In this document: positions 8,936-18,028 of the stretch, piece after piece | Layout: every line of letters begins with the position of its first letter | Position numbering within the stretch: the first letter of the stretch is position 1 | From: Pseudomonas sp. P818 | GTDB lineage: Bacteria > Pseudomonadota > Gammaproteobacteria > Pseudomonadales > Pseudomonadaceae | DNA: 64,000 nt | Direction of reading: 5' to 3' | Assembly (NCBI RefSeq): GCF_000418555.1 | Contig: NZ_ATKM01000017.1 | Location: 186,001-250,000 of the forward strand | Position numbers and translations under genes: made by a program | Notes under the pieces: generated by a model | Seen by the model: the letters and a program-made list of their open reading frames with translations, nothing else | The model's database searches: none | What the model was told of the DNA's origin: nothing

Positions 8936-9649
8936 TCAGGGGCACCAATGAATTTCGAGAGGGGAATGCAGGAATGCACGAATCGGCAGTTCGGCGATCT
9001 CGCCAGGTTGTAGTGCTGCGCCGAGAACCTTCAGTTTCGCCTGCCCCTGGATCGCCAGAAGAGGCAGGCGCGCACTGGCCAGCACCGGCAGGGTCAGGGT
9101 CAGTCGCTGCGCCGGCTCGCTCGGTGCAAGCATCGGCAACACTCGGCGCGCGCAGTCAGGCTCCAGTGCCTGATGCAGATTGGGGCTGTGCGGGAATAAA
9201 GAGGCGGTATGGCCGTCATCGCCCATGCCCAGCACCAGCACGTCGATAGGCGCCAGTTCGGCGACGGCCGTGTCGGCCAGGTCGGCCGCTCGCTCCAGGT
9301 TGCCGGCAACCTGATAAAGACCGATGAAACGCGCCTCGGCCGCAGGCCCCTGCAGCAGATGACGACGCACCAGCCCTTCGTTGCTGCCCGCATGGTTGAC
9401 CGGTACCCAGCGCTCGTCGGCCAGGCTGACCAGTACCTGCGTCCACGGCAGCTCCTGCTGCGCCAGCGCTTCGAAGAACGGCACCGGACTGCGCCCGCCG
9501 GACACCACCAGGGTGGCCTGGCCGCGACCGGCAATGGCCGCACGCAACGCATCGGCTACGCGAATCGCCATCGACTGCGCCAATTGCTCGGCGTCGTTAT
9601 GCGCGCAGGCCTGTACGCCCTGCGGCAGTTTCAGTTCAGAGATCGCCAT
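8936..9649 (-). CDS. pgl: 6-phosphogluconolactonase
   Basis: A 237-residue enzyme hydrolysing 6-phosphogluconolactone to 6-phosphogluconate. SGGRSP, LADERWVP and GMGDDGHTASLFP are the family's signature motifs. The start at 9649 is chosen for AGGAG at 9-base spacing; it overlaps the end of zwf by 14 bp. It is the middle gene of the zwf-pgl-eda operon and links the dehydrogenase to the aldolase branch. Confidence 0.96.
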   Translation of the reverse strand: MAISELKLPQGVQACAHNDAEQLAQSMAIRVADALRAAIAGRGQATLVVSGGRSPVPFFEALAQQELPWTQVLVSLADERWVPVNHAGSNEGLVRRHLLQGPAAEARFIGLYQVAGNLERAADLADTAVAELAPIDVLVLGMGDDGHTASLFPHSPNLHQALEPDCARRVLPMLAPSEPAQRLTLTLPVLASARLPLLAIQGQAKLKVLGAALQPGEIAELPIRAFLHSPLEIHWCP

Positions 9650-11105
9650 ACCAGCTCCTGCCATCCCGAGTGATCAATGCAACCGACGCCATGGGTCCCC
9701 AGCTGCCGGCGGTGTAGGGTTTCGGCGCTTCGCCGAGGCGCTGCCAGCCGTCGATCAACTGATCGCACCACTGCCAGGCGTATTCGATCTCGTCCTTGCG
9801 CACGAACAGGTTCTGGTTGCCGCGCATCACTTCCAGCAGCAGGCGCTCGTAGGCATCGGGGATGCGCGCGCTGCGGTAGGTGTCGGAGAAACTCAGTTGC
9901 AGCGGACCGCTGCGCAGCTGCATGCCCTTGTCCAGGCCCTGATCCTTGGTCAGCACCTGCAGGGCGATGCCCTCGTCCGGCTGCAGGCGGATGATCAGCT
10001 TGTTGCCGATCAGCTGACGCTGCTCCGGGGCGAAGATGTAGTGCGGCGGCGCCTTGAAATGGATGACGATCTGCGACAGCTTCTGCGGCATGCGCTTGCC
10101 AGTACGCAGGTAGAACGGCACACCGGCCCAGCGCCAGTTGCGGATGTCGGCACGCAGGGCGACGAAGGTTTCGGTATCGCTCTGGGTGTTGGAATTCTCT
10201 TCCTCCAGATAGCCCGGCACCGGCCGCCCATCACTGCTGCCGGCGACGTACTGGCCGCGCACCACGCGCTGACCGAGCTGCTCGACGCTGATCGGCTCCA
10301 GCGCCTTGAGCACCTTGACCTTCTCATCACGGATACTGTCGGCGGACAGATCGCTGGGCGGGTCCATGGCGATCAGGCAGAGCAGCTGCAGCAGATGGTT
10401 CTGGATCATGTCGCGCAGTTGCCCGGCCTGATCGAAGTAGCCCCAGCGCCCCTCGATGCCGACCTTCTCGGCAACGGTGATTTCCACGTGGGAAATGTGG
10501 TTCTGGTTCCACTGGGTTTCGAACAGGCTATTGGCAAAGCGCAGGGCAATAAGGTTCTGCACCGTTTCCTTGCCCAGGTAATGGTCGATGCGATAGACGC
10601 GGTTCTCCGGGAACACCTGGGCCACGGCATCGTTGACCGCACGCGAGGATGCCAGGTCGTGGCCGATCGGCTTCTCCAGCACCACCCGCGTGCCCTCGGC
10701 CAGCCCGACGGCTGCCAGATTGGCGCAGATGCCGCCATACACCGATGCCGGGGTGGCGAAATAGGCGATCAGCTGATCCTGCGGGCTGACATGCTCGAGG
10801 AGCGCGGCATAGTCGTTGGCCTGGAGAAAGTCCATCGTCAGGTAACTCAGGCGCGCCTGGAAGCGCACCAGGTCAGGCTCCGTCAGCTCCTTGGCCGGCA
10901 CGTACAGACGCAACGCCTGCTCGATGGCGTGCAGATGACGACTCGGTTCGCCGCCATCACGGGCCAGCGCGAGAATGCGCGTACCATCGTGCAGCAAACC
11001 AGCGCGATCGAGTTGGTAAAGCGCGGGAAACAGCTTGCGCAGAGCCAGATCGCCCAGCGCGCCGAACAGGGCCAAGGTGCAGGATTCAAGTTTCATCGCA
11101 GGCAT
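9636..11105 (-). CDS. zwf: Glucose-6-phosphate 1-dehydrogenase
   Basis: A 489-residue enzyme oxidising glucose-6-phosphate to the lactone with NAD(P). The N-terminal nucleotide-binding motif reads GALGDLA instead of the common GASGDLA, as in other pseudomonads. RIDHYLGKE holds the substrate-binding His and Lys, and EKPIGHD is also present. The start MPAMKLESCT is taken at 11105, where an AAGAAC sits upstream; an internal ATG at 11096 has no ribosome site. First gene of the operon, divergent from hexR, with the HexR operator 61 bp upstream. Confidence 0.96.
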   Translation of the reverse strand: MPAMKLESCTLALFGALGDLALRKLFPALYQLDRAGLLHDGTRILALARDGGEPSRHLHAIEQALRLYVPAKELTEPDLVRFQARLSYLTMDFLQANDYAALLEHVSPQDQLIAYFATPASVYGGICANLAAVGLAEGTRVVLEKPIGHDLASSRAVNDAVAQVFPENRVYRIDHYLGKETVQNLIALRFANSLFETQWNQNHISHVEITVAEKVGIEGRWGYFDQAGQLRDMIQNHLLQLLCLIAMDPPSDLSADSIRDEKVKVLKALEPISVEQLGQRVVRGQYVAGSSDGRPVPGYLEEENSNTQSDTETFVALRADIRNWRWAGVPFYLRTGKRMPQKLSQIVIHFKAPPHYIFAPEQRQLIGNKLIIRLQPDEGIALQVLTKDQGLDKGMQLRSGPLQLSFSDTYRSARIPDAYERLLLEVMRGNQNLFVRKDEIEYAWQWCDQLIDGWQRLGEAPKPYTAGSWGPMASVALITRDGRSWYGDL

Positions 11106-11165
11106 GAGTTTGTTCTTTTATCAAGATGAACTAGAAATACCGGGTGATACTGCATTTATCAAGAA

Positions 11166-11192
11166 AAAATGTTGTGATAGCAACAACATTTT
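11166..11192. promoter_or_regulatory. HexR operator in the zwf-hexR intergenic region
   Basis: A perfect inverted repeat with 10-bp arms (AAAATGTTGT at 11166-11175, ACAACATTTT at 11183-11192) separated by 7 bases. The core TTGT-N7-ACAA (11172-11186) matches the known HexR binding consensus. It sits between the divergent zwf and hexR starts, so HexR probably represses zwf-pgl-eda here, and perhaps itself, until KDPG binds. Confidence 0.88.
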
Positions 11193-11309
11193 CCAAGGCC
11201 ATCAATAAGCCAGTGGTGGCCCTGGGGTCTCATCAGTAGGATAGGCCGGCCGTGCGGCTGCCTTTCGCCCTACTGCCGAACCCCGTTGAACCGCCTGTTA
11301 GGAGCCCCT

Positions 11310-12179
11310 ATGGACCGAGTGCGTAACCTGCTGGAACAGATCCAGAGCCGCCTGGACGACCTGAACAAGGCCGAACGCAAGGTCGCCGAAGTGATTCTGC
11401 ATGACCCACAGCAGGCCACGCGCTTCAGCATCGCCGCACTGGCCCAGGCGGCCGGCGTCAGCGAGCCGACGGTCAATCGCTTCTGCCGCTCGTTCGGCGC
11501 CAACGGCTACCCGGAGCTGAAGATGCAGCTGGCGCAGAGCCTGGCCAGCGGCGCCGCCTACGTCAGCCGCGCGGTGTCGGCCGACGACGGCCCCGAGGCT
11601 TACACGCGCAAGATCTTCGGCAGCACCATCGCCTCACTGGACAGCGCCTGCCAGAGCCTCGACCCACAGCACGTCAGCCGTGCCGTCGACCTGCTGATCC
11701 AGGCGCGACAGATCCACTTCTTCGGCCTCGGCGCCTCGGCGTCGGTGGCGCTGGACGCGCAGCACAAGTTCTTTCGCTTCAACCTTGCCGTCTCGGCGCA
11801 TTCCGACGTGCTGATGCAGCGCATGATCGCCTCGGTAGCACATACCGGCGACCTGTTCGTGATCATTTCCTACACCGGGCGTACCCGCGAGCTGGTAGAA
11901 GTGGCACGCCTGGCGCGTGAGAACGGCGCCTCGGTGCTCGGTCTCACCGCAGCCGGCTCGCCCCTGGCCAAGGCCAGCACCCTGAGCCTGGACATTCCAC
12001 TGCCGGAAGACACCGACATCTACATGCCGATGACCTCGCGCATCATCCAGCTCACCGTGCTCGATGTGCTCGCCACCGGCGTCACCCTGCGCCGCGGCGT
12101 GGACTTCCAGCCGCACCTGCGCAAGATCAAGGAAAGCCTGACCGCCAGCCGTTATCCGGCGGATGAAGAGTCGCTGTAG
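11310..12179 (+). CDS. hexR: Transcriptional regulator HexR (RpiR family)
   Basis: A 289-residue repressor of glucose catabolism. The N-terminal RpiR helix-turn-helix spans about residues 1-77 (SIAALAQAAGVSEPTVNRFC), and a SIS sugar-phosphate domain follows from about 115 (FFGLGASASVALDAQHKF, then ISYTGRTRELVEVA). HexR responds to KDPG in pseudomonads. GGAG precedes the ATG at 11310; an in-frame upstream ATG at 11286 lacks a site. Divergent from zwf, with the palindromic operator between them. Confidence 0.95.
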   Translation: MDRVRNLLEQIQSRLDDLNKAERKVAEVILHDPQQATRFSIAALAQAAGVSEPTVNRFCRSFGANGYPELKMQLAQSLASGAAYVSRAVSADDGPEAYTRKIFGSTIASLDSACQSLDPQHVSRAVDLLIQARQIHFFGLGASASVALDAQHKFFRFNLAVSAHSDVLMQRMIASVAHTGDLFVIISYTGRTRELVEVARLARENGASVLGLTAAGSPLAKASTLSLDIPLPEDTDIYMPMTSRIIQLTVLDVLATGVTLRRGVDFQPHLRKIKESLTASRYPADEESL

Positions 12180-12310
12180 GGCCGAACAAGCCCAGCGAAG
12201 ACTCGCATGGATGGGCCGGCGCAGAGAGGAAGCTCGAAGGCCGCCAAAAAAACGAGGCGGCCTGATGAACGAGCACTGGAGGGTCAGCCGAAGGCTGCCA
12301 AGTAAAGGTA

Positions 12311-12341
12311 CGGGCATGGCGACGAGACGACGCCATGCCCG
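12311..12341 (-). terminator. Hairpin between hexR and the second HBM receptor
   Basis: Perfect 11-bp stem CGGGCATGGCG / CGCCATGCCCG with a 9-base loop, 9 bp past the minus-strand receptor stop. A weaker stem (GGCCGCC / GGCGGCC, 12239-12262) lies on the hexR side. The convergent arrangement suggests a terminator serving the receptor, possibly both genes. The T-tract is poor. Confidence 0.55.
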
Positions 12342-12350
12342 CATAAACGA

Positions 12351-14273
12351 TCAAACCTGAAAGCGACTGACCAGGGTTTGCAGGTGATTACCCAGACGCG
12401 CCAGCTCCACCGAGCTGGCTGCGGTTTCCTCACTGGCGCTGGCGGTCTGCTCGGCAACGTCGCGCACATTGAGCACACTGCGCCCGATTTCCTCGGCCAC
12501 TGCGCCCTGCTGTTCAGCGGCAGCGGCGATCTGCTGGTTCATCGACTGGATATTGGCCACCCTATCGTTGATCACGCCGAGCGCATCACCCGCCTGACGC
12601 GCCAGGATGACGCTACCCTCGGTCAGGGCGCGGCTCTCCTGCAGAACGCTGGCGACCTGCTCGGTGCCGTGCTGCAACCCCTTGATCAGACTCTCGATTT
12701 CCTCGGTGGATTGCTGGGTGCGCCGAGCCAGGCTGCGCACTTCGTCGGCCACCACGGCAAAGCCACGACCAGCCTCACCAGCGCGCGCCGCCTCGATGGC
12801 GGCGTTGAGTGCCAGCAGGTTGGTCTGGTCCGCTACGGCCTTGATCACATCCATCACACTGCCGATCTTGTCGCTTTCCTGTTGCAGGCCGCTCATGGCT
12901 TCGGTGGAGCGGGTCATTTCCATGGAGAGCGCCTCGATACGCGCGACCACGTCACTGACGATGCGATCACCCTGTCGCGCCTCACCGTCGGCCTCGGTGG
13001 CGGCTTGTGATGCCTGCTCGGCATTGCGCGCCACCGCCTGCACAGTGGCGGACATTTCCTGCATGGCGGTAGCCACCTGATCCGTCTCGAGCTTCTGGCT
13101 ATTGACCCCGGCACTGGTCTGCTCGGTCACCGCCGACAGTTGCTCGGCAGCACTGGCGATCTGACTGACGCCATCGCGAATCCCGCCGATCAGATCACGC
13201 AGGGTATTGCCCATGCGCTGCACGCCTTGCTGCAATGCACCAATTTCGTCGCGGCGCGAGGTGGCGGGCAGGGCTGTGAGATTACCGGCTGCGATTCGCT
13301 CGACCACGCCGAGAGTGCTAGCCAGGGGCACAGTAATCTGGCGCGTGATGACCCAGGCGGCAAAGCCGCCGAGCAACAACGCCAACAGCGTGGTGATCAG
13401 CTCTGCCAGCCTGACCGAAGCGATGTCGCCATCACGCAGCTCGAGCTGATTGCCGATCATTCGCCGACTGATCTCGCTGATTTCGTGGCCCTGCCGCCCG
13501 ATAGCCTCGCGCGCCTGGATAATCGCATTGTTGAGCCGCTGAAAGGTCTTCACAGCCTCCTGGTAAGCATTGAAGCCAGCCACGATGGCCTGGGTCTGCG
13601 CAGCCATGTCACTGCCCATTGCCTGCTGCAGGCCGGCCAGGCTCTTTTGCGTACGCTCCATCTGGCGAGCCATTGCCGCCTCGCTGTCGGCATTGGGATT
13701 GGCGGTGTAACCACGCACCTCGTAACGCATCAGTTGCCACCCTTCGCGGGCGTTGCGCATGGCACGGTAACGCGACAGATAGTAGGGATCAGCCTCCGAC
13801 ATACGCTCAACCGCGGCCTCCACTTCGTCGAGCTGGGCAAAGGCTTCCTTGGCCAGACGCCCCATCTCACCGCGCGCAGCAAGCGACTGCCGATAGGCTT
13901 CGCGCATCTCGCTCAGGCTGACCTGGTAGAGATCGAGCAGCGCTTTCTGCTCATCGAACATGCGCTGATTGTCGGGCCTGCTAAAGCGCCCGCTGATTTC
14001 CTGATGAGACAGGCGGTAATCATCCAGCGCCTTCTGAAAGGTATCGCCCAACGCCTCGTCGCCATTGCTGATCTCGTAATTCGAACGCTTTACCCGTAGA
14101 TCATCGAGTCGATTGTCGAGTTGGGTGATATCGGCGGTACGCTCTCCACGTCGAATCAGTTGATCCATGCCGCGCCAGGCCACGCCCGCCAGAATCAGGG
14201 TAAGAATCAACACCAGGCCGAAGCCTATGGCCAGTTTCAAGGTAACGCTGAGGTTGCCAAACCACTTGTTCAT
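12351..14273 (-). CDS. Methyl-accepting chemotaxis protein, HBM type
   Basis: A 640-residue chemoreceptor with the same plan and length as the one at 6187-8109. N-terminal membrane helix (MNKWFGNLSVTLKLAIGFGL), helical periplasmic sensor, second membrane helix near 290-310, HAMP, and a signalling domain with GRGFAVVADEVRSLARRTQ. The signalling halves are nearly alike while the sensor halves differ clearly, so the two probably recognise different ligands after an old duplication. GGAG lies 8 bases before the ATG at 14273; longer in-frame starts up to 14372 have no ribosome site. Confidence 0.92.
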   Translation of the reverse strand: MNKWFGNLSVTLKLAIGFGLVLILTLILAGVAWRGMDQLIRRGERTADITQLDNRLDDLRVKRSNYEISNGDEALGDTFQKALDDYRLSHQEISGRFSRPDNQRMFDEQKALLDLYQVSLSEMREAYRQSLAARGEMGRLAKEAFAQLDEVEAAVERMSEADPYYLSRYRAMRNAREGWQLMRYEVRGYTANPNADSEAAMARQMERTQKSLAGLQQAMGSDMAAQTQAIVAGFNAYQEAVKTFQRLNNAIIQAREAIGRQGHEISEISRRMIGNQLELRDGDIASVRLAELITTLLALLLGGFAAWVITRQITVPLASTLGVVERIAAGNLTALPATSRRDEIGALQQGVQRMGNTLRDLIGGIRDGVSQIASAAEQLSAVTEQTSAGVNSQKLETDQVATAMQEMSATVQAVARNAEQASQAATEADGEARQGDRIVSDVVARIEALSMEMTRSTEAMSGLQQESDKIGSVMDVIKAVADQTNLLALNAAIEAARAGEAGRGFAVVADEVRSLARRTQQSTEEIESLIKGLQHGTEQVASVLQESRALTEGSVILARQAGDALGVINDRVANIQSMNQQIAAAAEQQGAVAEEIGRSVLNVRDVAEQTASASEETAASSVELARLGNHLQTLVSRFQV

Positions 14274-14509
14274 GGAATTCTCCAGCATGGGGGACGAGTA
14301 CATGCAGGCGCTGGAGTTGTTCTTATGGCCAGCAGTGACTACGGCGAAGTGAGCGGGCAGCGACAATATCATGGCGCCATTATTTATTCATGCACTCATC
14401 TATATCAATTTCATGAAAAAGTAGCCCCCAAGCCTCCCAGCCTGAGCGGTAGCGCCCATGCATCTGCTATCTTGCCGCCCCCTAACAAAAACTGTCTGGA
14501 TCGACGACT

Positions 14510-15457
14510 ATGCGTGCCTTGATCGCCCTCAGCCGTTTCATCGGCAACACCTTCGCCGTCTGGGTGTTGCTGTTCGCCGTCATGGCCTTCTTCCAGCCCA
14601 GCTGGTTTCTGCCGCTGACCGCCTGGATCGTCCCGCTGCTCGGGCTGATCATGTTCGGCATGGGCCTGACCCTCAAGGGCGCGGACTTCCAGGAAGTCGC
14701 CCGTCGCCCGCTGGCCGTGCTGCTTGGCGTACTCGCCCAGTTCATCATCATGCCCTGCACCGCCTGGCTGCTGTGCCAGGTATTCGCGCTGCCGCCGGAA
14801 ATCGCGGTGGGCGTGATCCTGGTGGGCTGCTGCCCGGGTGGCACCGCCTCGAACGTGATCACCTGGTTCGCCCGTGGCGACCTGGCGCTGTCGGTATCGA
14901 TCACCGCCGTCACCACCCTGCTCGCCCCGCTGGCCACCCCGGCGCTGATCTGGCTGTTGGCTTCGGAATGGCTGCCGGTGTCGTTCAGCGCCATGTTCAT
15001 TTCCATCCTCAAGATGGTCCTGCTACCCATCGCCCTCGGTCTGATCGCCCAGCGCCTGCTCGGTGAGCGTGTGAAAACTGCAGTGGAAGTGCTGCCGCTA
15101 ATTTCCGTGGTGAGCATCGTCGCCATCGTCGCTGCGGTCGTCGCCGCCAGTCAGGGCAGGATCGCCGAATCCGGCCTGCTGATCATGGCGGTGGTGATCC
15201 TGCACAACGGCATCGGCCTGGGCCTGGGTTATCTGGCCGGACGCCTGTTCGGCATGTCGCTGGCGCAGCGCAAGACGCTGTCTATCGAAGTCGGCATGCA
15301 GAACTCCGGCCTCGGCGCCGCCCTGGCCAGCGCCCACTTCAGCCCGCTGGCAGCCGTGCCCAGCGCGCTATTCAGCGTTTGGCACAACCTTTCCGGCCCA
15401 TTGCTGGCGACCCTGTATCGCCGCATGGGTCAGGAGGCGAAACAAAGCACCGACTGA
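14510..15457 (+). CDS. Bile acid:sodium symporter family transporter
   Basis: A 315-residue inner-membrane protein of the BASS (SBF) superfamily, with about nine to ten hydrophobic segments. Characteristic elements are GLIMFGMGLTLKGADF near residue 45, the glycine-rich GCCPGGTASNVITWFARGD near 104 and EVGMQNSGLGAALASAHF near 260. Bacterial relatives move bile acids, pantothenate, ketopantoate or other organic anions with sodium; the substrate is not predictable here. The upstream GGATCGACGACT is a weak ribosome site. Confidence 0.87.
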   Translation: MRALIALSRFIGNTFAVWVLLFAVMAFFQPSWFLPLTAWIVPLLGLIMFGMGLTLKGADFQEVARRPLAVLLGVLAQFIIMPCTAWLLCQVFALPPEIAVGVILVGCCPGGTASNVITWFARGDLALSVSITAVTTLLAPLATPALIWLLASEWLPVSFSAMFISILKMVLLPIALGLIAQRLLGERVKTAVEVLPLISVVSIVAIVAAVVAASQGRIAESGLLIMAVVILHNGIGLGLGYLAGRLFGMSLAQRKTLSIEVGMQNSGLGAALASAHFSPLAAVPSALFSVWHNLSGPLLATLYRRMGQEAKQSTD

Positions 15458-15524
15458 TCACGCCTGGCACCAATCCGGGGCGCCTTGCCCCGGACGCGCC
15501 AACATGCACAATAACGGTGCATGC

Positions 15525-15576
15525 GAGGACGACCTCCACACCCTGAGCTCGGGGTGGCTCAACCGGGGACGGCCCC
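15525..15576 (+). promoter_or_regulatory. Guanidine-II (mini-ykkC) riboswitch
   Basis: Two short hairpins with the diagnostic ACGR loops. GAGG-ACGA-CCTC is at 15525-15536 and GGGG-ACGG-CCCC at 15565-15576, joined by a 28-base linker. They end 10 bases before the gdx ribosome site (GGAGG, 15587-15591). In the known class, two guanidinium ions bind the hairpins, the loops kiss and the ribosome site is freed. A further 7-bp hairpin lies just upstream (15503-15523). Placement directly before an SMR guanidinium exporter is the classic context. Confidence 0.85.
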
Positions 15577-15596
15577 TTCAACCTCTGGAGGTGACC

Positions 15597-15911
15597 ATGT
15601 CCTGGATCATTCTGTTTCTCGCCGGCCTGTTCGAGGTCGGCTGGGCCATCGGCCTGAAGTACACCGATGGCTTCACCCGCCCCCTGCCAACGCTGCTGAC
15701 CGTCTGCGCCATGCTGGTCAGTCTGGGCCTGCTCGGCCTGGCCATGAAGGAACTGCCGCTGGGCACCGCCTACGCCATCTGGACCGGCGTAGGCGCCGTG
15801 GGCACGGTGATCGCCGGCATCATGCTGTTCGGTGAATCCATGGCACTGCTGCGCCTGATCAGCGTCGCGCTGATCGTCTGCGGGCTGATCGGGCTCAAGC
15901 CGAGCCACTGA
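15597..15911 (+). CDS. gdx: Guanidinium exporter (SMR family)
   Basis: A 104-residue small multidrug-resistance protein with four membrane helices, of the SugE/Gdx subclass. The conserved membrane glutamate lies in LFEVGWAIGLKYTDGF. The subclass exports guanidinium in exchange for protons as an antiparallel dimer. The ATG at 15597 follows CTGGAGGTGACC. The guanidine-II riboswitch immediately upstream supports guanidinium as substrate rather than general drug export. Confidence 0.93.
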   Translation: MSWIILFLAGLFEVGWAIGLKYTDGFTRPLPTLLTVCAMLVSLGLLGLAMKELPLGTAYAIWTGVGAVGTVIAGIMLFGESMALLRLISVALIVCGLIGLKPSH

Positions 15912-15931
15912 GAAAGACGGAAACCAGCTTG

Positions 15932-16026
15932 GTGGGAGGCGCTTCAGCGGCGAATCGCGGCTGCAACTGCAGGGATGCAGGAGGTAGAGCGAAGCAGGAT
16001 GCCCGAGCCGAAAGCCCCTCCCACAC
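15932..16026. repeat. Degenerate REP/BIME
   Basis: A direct TGGGAGGCGCTTCAGCGGCG copy and, about 75 bp later, an inverted GCCGAAAGCCCCTCCCACA copy. Together they form a divergent pair related to the 2557-2614 family, between the convergent gdx and the MFS-PlsC gene. Confidence 0.55.
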
Positions 16027-16035
16027 GACCGTTCG

Positions 16036-17910
16036 CTATCGCCAGTCGGCGCGCAACTCGGCCACCTGCGCCTGCAGCACATCTCGCTTGGCTTGCTCCG
16101 GGGCTACCGGCGCACCGGCCACCAGGCACACCCGCGACCAGAAACGCTTGAACAGCCCCTTGTGCGGATCGCGGCTGAAGAAACTGCCCCACAGGCCCTG
16201 CAGCGCCATGGGGATCACCGGCACCGGGTTCTCCTCGAAAATGCGCTCGACCCCGGCCTTGAACTCGTCGATTTCGCCATCGCCGGTCAGCTTGCCCTCG
16301 GGGAAGATGCATACCAGCTCGCCGTTACGCAGGTACTCGGCAATCTTCTTGAACGCCGCGTCGTAGATCAGCAGGTCCTCGCTGCGCCCGGCGATCGGCA
16401 CCGTACCGGCAGTGCGGAAGACGAAGTTGAGTACCGGCAGATCGTAGATCTTGTAGTACATGACGAAACGCACTGGCCGCCGTATCGCCCCGCCGATCAG
16501 CAGCGCATCGACGAAGGACACGTGGTTGCACACCAACACCGCCGCGCCCTCGTCGGGAATGGCATCGAGCCCCTTGTGCTCGACCCGGTACATCGAATGC
16601 CCCAGCAGCCAGATGAGAAAGCGCATGCTGAATTCGGGGACGATCTTGAAGATGTAGCTGTTGACCGCCACGTTCATCAGCGAGATGGCGAGGAACAGCT
16701 GCGGAATCGACAGCCCGGCGACGCTGAGAAAGAGGATCGCGACGATGGCCGAGGCGACCATGAACAGCGCGTTGAGGATGTTGTTGGCGGCGATCACCCG
16801 CGCCCGCTCGTGCTCGGCGGTGCGCGACTGGATCAGTGCATACAGCGGCACGATGTAGAAGCCGCCGAACAGACCGATGCCAAGAATGCAGCCGAGAATC
16901 CACCAGGCCTGGCCATGGCCCAGCAGCGCCAGCCAGTCATGCGGCGTGGCGCCCTGCGGGAAGCCACCGGAGAACCACCACAGCAGCATGCCGAACAGGG
17001 TCAGGCCGATGGAGCCGAACGGCACCAGGCCGATCTCCACCTTGTGTCCGCTCATGCGCTCGCAGAGCATCGAACCCAGGCCGATCCCCAGCGAGAACAC
17101 GGTGAGAATCAGCGTCACCACGCTCTCGTCGCCATGCAGCCATTCCTTGGCATAGGCCGGAATTTGCGTCAGGTAGATCGCGCCGAGGAACCAGAACCAG
17201 GAGTTGCCCACCAGCGAGCGCGACACCGCCGGACGCTGGCCCAGGCCAAGCTTCATGATCACCCAGGACTGGCGGAAGATGTTCCAGTCCAGCGGTAGCG
17301 TCGGCATCGCCGCCGCCGCGCGCGGAATGCCATGGCTGGCCAGGTAGCCGAGCAGCGCCACACCGACCACCGAGCCGGCAACGATGGGCGCGTAGCTGCT
17401 GCTGGCCATCATGATGCCGGCGCCGATGGTGCCGGCCAGAATCGCCAGGAAGGTGCCCATCTCCACCAGGGCGTTGCCGCCCACCAGCTCTTCTTCCTTG
17501 AGGTGCTGCGGCAGGATCGAATACTTCACCGGGCCGAACAGCGCCGACTGCGTGCCCATGGCGAACAACACCGCGAGCATCAGCGGCAGGCTGTCGAGCA
17601 ACACCCCAGCAGCGCCGGCGAGCATGATGAACACCTCGGCCAGCTTGATCCGGCGGATCAGCGCGTCCTTGGCGAACTTCTCGCCGAACTGGCCGCCGAG
17701 GGCGGAGAACAGAAAGAACGGCAGGATGAACAGCAGGGCGCAGAGGTTGACCAGCAGGTCGCGGTCGACACCGGTGTTGAGCTTGAAGAGGATGGCGAGA
17801 ATCAGTGACTGCTTGAAGATGTTGTCATTGAAGGCGCCGAGCAATTGCGTCACGAAAAACGGCACAAAGCGCTTCTTGCCGAGCAGGGCGAATTGCGATT
17901 GTTGGGTCAT
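16036..17910 (-). CDS. MFS lysophospholipid transporter fused to PlsC acyltransferase
   Basis: A 624-residue fusion. Residues 1 to about 410 form an LplT-like major-facilitator domain with about twelve membrane segments (starting FVPFFVTQLLGAFNDNIFKQ). Residues from about 430 form a PlsC 1-acyl-glycerol-3-phosphate acyltransferase with the HX4D motif (NHVSFVDAL) and FPEGKLTGDG. In Enterobacteria LplT brings lysophospholipids inward for re-acylation by Aas; this fusion has transporter and acyltransferase but no acyl-ACP synthetase domain. Role inferred: lysophospholipid salvage at the inner membrane. Start at 17910 with GAGGA upstream; the frame extends to 17961 without a ribosome site. Confidence 0.87.
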   Translation of the reverse strand: MTQQSQFALLGKKRFVPFFVTQLLGAFNDNIFKQSLILAILFKLNTGVDRDLLVNLCALLFILPFFLFSALGGQFGEKFAKDALIRRIKLAEVFIMLAGAAGVLLDSLPLMLAVLFAMGTQSALFGPVKYSILPQHLKEEELVGGNALVEMGTFLAILAGTIGAGIMMASSSYAPIVAGSVVGVALLGYLASHGIPRAAAAMPTLPLDWNIFRQSWVIMKLGLGQRPAVSRSLVGNSWFWFLGAIYLTQIPAYAKEWLHGDESVVTLILTVFSLGIGLGSMLCERMSGHKVEIGLVPFGSIGLTLFGMLLWWFSGGFPQGATPHDWLALLGHGQAWWILGCILGIGLFGGFYIVPLYALIQSRTAEHERARVIAANNILNALFMVASAIVAILFLSVAGLSIPQLFLAISLMNVAVNSYIFKIVPEFSMRFLIWLLGHSMYRVEHKGLDAIPDEGAAVLVCNHVSFVDALLIGGAIRRPVRFVMYYKIYDLPVLNFVFRTAGTVPIAGRSEDLLIYDAAFKKIAEYLRNGELVCIFPEGKLTGDGEIDEFKAGVERIFEENPVPVIPMALQGLWGSFFSRDPHKGLFKRFWSRVCLVAGAPVAPEQAKRDVLQAQVAELRADWR

Positions 17911-18028
17911 CGTCCATGGTCCTCGCGGGGTCGGTTTGCCCGCACAGGCATTTGACTGCAAATCCCCCCACGAAAGCCACAGGGCAAATGCGAACGCCTT
18001 GGCGATACAGCCCCCAGGATACCCAACC

